Shown piece by piece: positions 49,922-53,074 of a stretch of 53,074 bases of DNA (position 1 is its first letter; every line of letters begins with the position of its first letter). This stretch comes from Anaerolineae bacterium. Lineage in GTDB: Bacteria > Chloroflexota > Anaerolineae > Aggregatilineales > Phototrophicaceae. The stretch covers positions 1 through 53,074 of the forward strand of contig JALHNB010000049.1 of assembly GCA_022843745.1 (NCBI GenBank), read 5' to 3'. Below the pieces are notes generated by a model. It saw nothing but the letters and a program-made list of their open reading frames with translations. It ran no database searches and was not told the DNA's origin. Both the position numbers and the translations under genes were made by a program.

Positions 49922-50153
49922 CCCCTCCCCCAGCCTTTCCTTTGGTCACCCATTTCGCAAGCTCATGGAGAGGGGAGTCATATCGTCTTCAAGTCCCTCT
50001 CTACGAGCGAAGCGAAGTGGGGAGGGATTTAAGGCTTGTCCGGAACTGAAAGCCGATCCCCACCCCAAACCCCTCCCCATAGCAATAGGGAGGGGCTTCA
50101 AATCGGTCTGCCCCCTCTCCAACGCATTGGAGAGAGGGGGTTGGGGGGTGAGG
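49922..50153. repeat. two adjacent C-rich/G-rich MITE-like elements
   Basis: Element A (49922-50034) resembles the element at 28259 (ACCCCTCCCCCAGCC..., TTCAAGTCCCTCTC..., GTGGGGAGGGATTTA). Element B (50057-50153) is the reversed relative of 39776-39862 with hairpins CCCTCCCCATAGCAATAGGG and CCCTCTCCAACGCATTGGAG. A third partial copy (AGGGAGGGGTTTGGGGTGGG) lies at 50229. No gene is seen in 49883-50344. Confidence 0.78.
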
Positions 50154-50344
50154 TTGGGTTCATGGCGGACGTTATGACCTTTTGTGACCTCAATGTAAGC
50201 TGGCTATTAGTATCGGACAACGCTATTAAGGGAGGGGTTTGGGGTGGGGATACGCCTTCAGTACCAGAGAAGCCCTATATCGAATCCCTCACCAAGCAGC
50301 GTGTCCATCAAAAATTGGCCGGGATGCGTTTTTTTGATCGGCAG

Positions 50345-50821
50345 CTAGTGAGATATTGCCTTCAGTATCTTCAAAATCTGATCAAGGTGATTCTGGCTGT
50401 GACGGGCATAACCTTCGAGTAAACCGTCCAACGAAATTTCACCCAGAACCGGGTGTAACCCCTTACGCTGCCATTGCGATTCGGTCATGCTGTCCATCAA
50501 GCAAGTCCACCGTCCATGGAGTCCCTGAATAATCACCAGTGATTCCTCGATATGGTTGCTCACAGCTTCAGCGGTCTCCGCCCAGTCTTCCTGCTCATAC
50601 GGTTTGAATGTGGGGTAATCTTCGACAAGCACCAATTTGAACCGAATATAGGCGTTCATGTGGGCATCCGCCAGATGGTGTACCACCTGCGCAACCGTCC
50701 ACTCGCCGGGGATCGACTCGGCTGTCAATTCGGCATCAGGCACTGTGGAAAGGGCTGCGCGCAGTTCACCTGGGAAACGGCGAAGCTTAATAATCAAAGG
50801 TATGCGTTCTTCTGGTGTCAA
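50345..50821 (-). CDS. DinB / bacillithiol-transferase-like protein
   Basis: 158 residues from a TTG that follows GAGG at a good distance; a TTG four codons earlier is also open. SIPGEWTVAQVVHHLADAHM carries the first metal histidine, TFKPYEQEDWAETA is typical of YfiT/BstA-like members, and GYARHSQNHLDQILKIL holds the last two histidines. Four-helix bundle metal enzymes of this type attach or remove low-molecular-weight thiols. The substrate is unknown. The gene is fourth of its superfamily in the window. Confidence 0.86.
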   Translation of the reverse strand: MTPEERIPLIIKLRRFPGELRAALSTVPDAELTAESIPGEWTVAQVVHHLADAHMNAYIRFKLVLVEDYPTFKPYEQEDWAETAEAVSNHIEESLVIIQGLHGRWTCLMDSMTESQWQRKGLHPVLGEISLDGLLEGYARHSQNHLDQILKILKAISH

Positions 50822-50910
50822 AATTAGCCTCAATTACGATGTAGAAATAGTTTTGATGCCTCATCACGCCCCGCAAAAGCACGTATCCTGCGAATATTAG
50901 GCGTTTTTGC

Positions 50911-50938
50911 GTAGAGGCGCAATGAGCAGCGCCCCTAC
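50911..50938. repeat. REP palindrome variant
   Basis: GTAGAGGCGCAATGAGCAGCGCCCCTAC, imperfect palindrome with one changed base in the first arm and a longer loop. It is located between the two reverse-strand genes and may act as a terminator for the TPR/SH3 gene. Confidence 0.75.
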
Positions 50939-50962
50939 AGTCCCATTTGAGGGACACGGAAA

Positions 50963-53074
50963 TTACCCCGCCCAGGGCAAATCCGTGCAGCTCCCGCGCA
51001 GCGTAACGACATCTTCACGCGCCCAAAACGTGTTATCCAGCTTGTACCAGGTGAAACCAGACTGATTGGTCGCATAGCCGACAACACCAAATTGCTGCCC
51101 GCCGGGAACAACAGTCATAATGTCGGCATTGCTGCTTGGTCCGTTCCGCATCCGCGTTTCGCCATCGGTGGTTGCGCTGCAAGCCGCCAGCACTGGGGTA
51201 GGCTGCGGTTGGGTTGAATCATCACCGCCAACCAATTCCAGCCAGTAACCAGCAGAGTCGCCTTCGACAGTCCACCCGATCAAGCCGTTATAGTCAACGA
51301 GCCACCAGGCATACGGCCCGGCGCACTCCGGCCCTTCCAGCACACTAAATTGACCACCCGGCGGGATATGTCCCACTTCAGCGTTCGAGGTGCCTGGGCC
51401 GCTGCGAACGCGGTTATTGGTGCCGCCGGGTGTCACACGCGCCTGTGCGCCCGCAAAAAGCCGTGATGTGAGCGTACCGCTGCAAGTAATCGGCGGCGTT
51501 GGGCTGGGCAGCGCGGTTTGCGTCGCCGTTGCCGTAGCCGTCGCGGTTGGCGTGAAGGTTGCCGACGGCGTAAACGTGCTGGTTGGCGTAAACGTGTTAG
51601 TCGGTGTGAAGGTGTTACTTGCCGTTGGCGTGATCGTCGGTGTCGCCGTTGCGGTAAACGTCGCGCTTGCCGTGAACGTTGCCGACGGCGTGAAGGTCGC
51701 ACTTGCGGTAAACGTCGCGCTCGGTGTGAACGTTTGGCTGGGCGTTAGTGTAATCGTTGGCGTGGGGATCGGTGTGGGCGTACCCGCTGCGGTTGCCTCA
51801 AACGCGCTGGGTATCACACGGCGGGCTTTCGCCAGCGCCAGACCCAGAGTCTCACGTGTGGTTACGTCAGTGAGTGGCCCCCCGGCCTGAAGCACCACCG
51901 TCATTTCAAGAATGAGATTACCTTCACGCACGTACACACGCCGCCCATACACGCTCGGCCCGAACAAACCGCCGTCATTAAAAACGTAGTACAGGTTGTC
52001 AGCGGCGATTTCATTGGTAATCGTTTCGTCGGGCTGCCTTTCCATGCCATAGGCAGTCCCGTCAATGTCGAACGAAGTACATTGATCCAGCGTGGCGCGA
52101 ATATCCTGCATAGCGGCCTGTGCGGACGGTTCATCGGGGAGATAGGCCAGCGTGTAACTGATGAGGCCGTTGGTTGCCGAACGATACGTAACCGATGGCG
52201 AGATAGCCAGCGGGCGCAGCGGGGTCGTCGGGCAGGCTTCGTTCATGAAAATCTCGACTTCAGGGTACGGTTGTCCCACATAATCCGTGACGATGTTGTC
52301 CACCGCAAAACTGCCACCCGCCTCGCCGCTGTCCAGCATCGCCTCTGTCAGCGCAAAGGCCGCCGCACTACTGAATTCCGGCTCGTCCGGGAAGCCGCGC
52401 ATCCCGGTGACACCCACGCGAAAGGCATTGTCATAGTCTTCGCGGAAAACTGCCGCACCCGCGCGTAGTAACAAACTGTCTAAACCCTCACCCAATTGAT
52501 CCGCCAGCACTGCCGCACCTTCAAAATCATTCAGCAGCAGATAAATACGCCCTAGCTGTGACTGGACATAAGCATCGCCTGGGCGCTGATCCAGGGCGCG
52601 TTCAAAATCAATCCGCGCTTCCGCATAAAATCCCGCCGCGGCCAGCGCGTCACCCCTTGCGGCGTACAGATCGGCGTTAGCGCTGACGAACATCCCCTCG
52701 GTGGCGACTTCAATAGCGCGTTGAAATTCTTCGCGTTCCCAATGATAGCGCGTCAGCAATGACCTTGTGGTCGGGTCGAACGGCGCGGCTTCCAGCGCCA
52801 CCAGAATATCCGGGTATGCCCCATCCACGTCCTTAGTCGTTCCCGTTAATTTGAGCAATGCCCGCTGCTGGTAGGCATAAAAGTCCTCGGTGTTCGTACT
52901 GATGATGTGCGTCAGCGCGTCAATATCCGCCGCACTCGCGGCAACATCGCTCACCACCAGCGGCCCAAAATTGACCGTCTCGCCCGCTGGCAGCGGTGTC
53001 AGCGTTGGCTGTGGAATGAGCGTTGGAACAGCATCGGGTATGACATTTGAAATATCACGCGGTGCGCCCTCCTG
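50963..53074 (-). CDS. TPR - Thr/Pro-rich linker - SH3 protein, N-terminus cut by window edge
   Basis: 703 residues visible and the frame is still open at the right edge, so the start lies outside. A proline-rich lead (TLIPQPTLTPLPAGETVNFG) precedes TPR-like helices (to about 270: DFERALDQRPGDAYVQSQLG, IYLLLNDFEGAAVLADQLGE). A mixed region has FNDGGLFGPSVYGRRVYVRE. Then comes a Thr-rich repeat of TFTPSATFTASATFTP type (about 440-525), and two SH3-like modules: GTNNRVRSGPGTSNAEVGHI and ETRMRNGPSSNADIMTVVPG. Surface-exposed protein with a cell-wall or protein-binding role likely; the signal or lipobox must be in the missing part. Confidence 0.88.
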   Translation of the reverse strand, partial: QEGAPRDISNVIPDAVPTLIPQPTLTPLPAGETVNFGPLVVSDVAASAADIDALTHIISTNTEDFYAYQQRALLKLTGTTKDVDGAYPDILVALEAAPFDPTTRSLLTRYHWEREEFQRAIEVATEGMFVSANADLYAARGDALAAAGFYAEARIDFERALDQRPGDAYVQSQLGRIYLLLNDFEGAAVLADQLGEGLDSLLLRAGAAVFREDYDNAFRVGVTGMRGFPDEPEFSSAAAFALTEAMLDSGEAGGSFAVDNIVTDYVGQPYPEVEIFMNEACPTTPLRPLAISPSVTYRSATNGLISYTLAYLPDEPSAQAAMQDIRATLDQCTSFDIDGTAYGMERQPDETITNEIAADNLYYVFNDGGLFGPSVYGRRVYVREGNLILEMTVVLQAGGPLTDVTTRETLGLALAKARRVIPSAFEATAAGTPTPIPTPTITLTPSQTFTPSATFTASATFTPSATFTASATFTATATPTITPTASNTFTPTNTFTPTSTFTPSATFTPTATATATATQTALPSPTPPITCSGTLTSRLFAGAQARVTPGGTNNRVRSGPGTSNAEVGHIPPGGQFSVLEGPECAGPYAWWLVDYNGLIGWTVEGDSAGYWLELVGGDDSTQPQPTPVLAACSATTDGETRMRNGPSSNADIMTVVPGGQQFGVVGYATNQSGFTWYKLDNTFWAREDVVTLRGSCTDLPWAG

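Overview
The window looks like accessory-rich chromosome from a Chloroflexota bacterium, most likely Anaerolineae-like. The evidence is indirect: secreted proteins carry Thr/Pro-rich linkers with SH3 domains, giant HTH-STAND-WD40 proteins are present, many DinB/SRPBCC stress-type enzymes occur, RAYT-associated GTAGGGGC palindromes are scattered everywhere, and GC is moderately high with scattered AT-rich genes. I saw no rRNA, tRNA or CRISPR array. Both ends cut a gene: an NTF2-like protein at the left and a TPR/SH3 protein at the right.

Layout. 0-7 kb is small metabolism: a methyltransferase, two paralogous membrane proteins, an acetamidase/formamidase, an S41 peptidase, a DUF1579-like protein, a REP-associated tyrosine transposase (RAYT) surrounded by its palindromes, and an enolase-superfamily dehydratase. 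7-16.8 kb holds a TetR regulator with a candidate operator, a mycothiol-type DinB protein, other DinB/ClbS/VOC/SRPBCC proteins, an AraC regulator, a secreted beta-propeller and an indoleamine 2,3-dioxygenase homologue. 17-20 kb has a Panacea-type toxin-antitoxin candidate with a strong promoter, and a zinc-metalloprotease-like protein whose N-terminus resembles proteins of extracellular contractile injection systems. 20-28.3 kb has two orphan sensor kinases, three secreted propeller proteins (two are a tandem duplication) and a PIN / UPF0175-like pair.

28.5-32.3 kb is one very large type IIG restriction-modification protein whose target-recognition region is clearly AT-richer than the rest. 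32.5-39 kb holds an oxidoreductase, a phosphotransferase, an SH3-LysM protein, two STAS-like proteins, a secreted hydrolase and a LuxR-type regulator. A truncated IS630-type transposase follows. 39.9-47.6 kb is filled by two tandem paralogous XRE-STAND-WD40 proteins of about 1,200 residues each, followed by a convergent HNH endonuclease. The right end has an M20 amidohydrolase, a DinB protein and the TPR/SH3 protein.

The defence and mobility theme (type IIG enzyme, two toxin-antitoxin candidates, paired STAND proteins, HNH nuclease, metalloprotease effector) is scattered rather than forming one compact island. Two families of dispersed palindromes tie the window together: RAYT-linked GTAGGGGC elements, with covarying stems, and C-rich/G-rich MITE-like elements of 90-170 bp. 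The best candidates for undescribed biology are the tandem STAND pair, the Panacea partner protein, the metalloprotease with its small partner, and the RAYT gene that carries its own repeat in frame.
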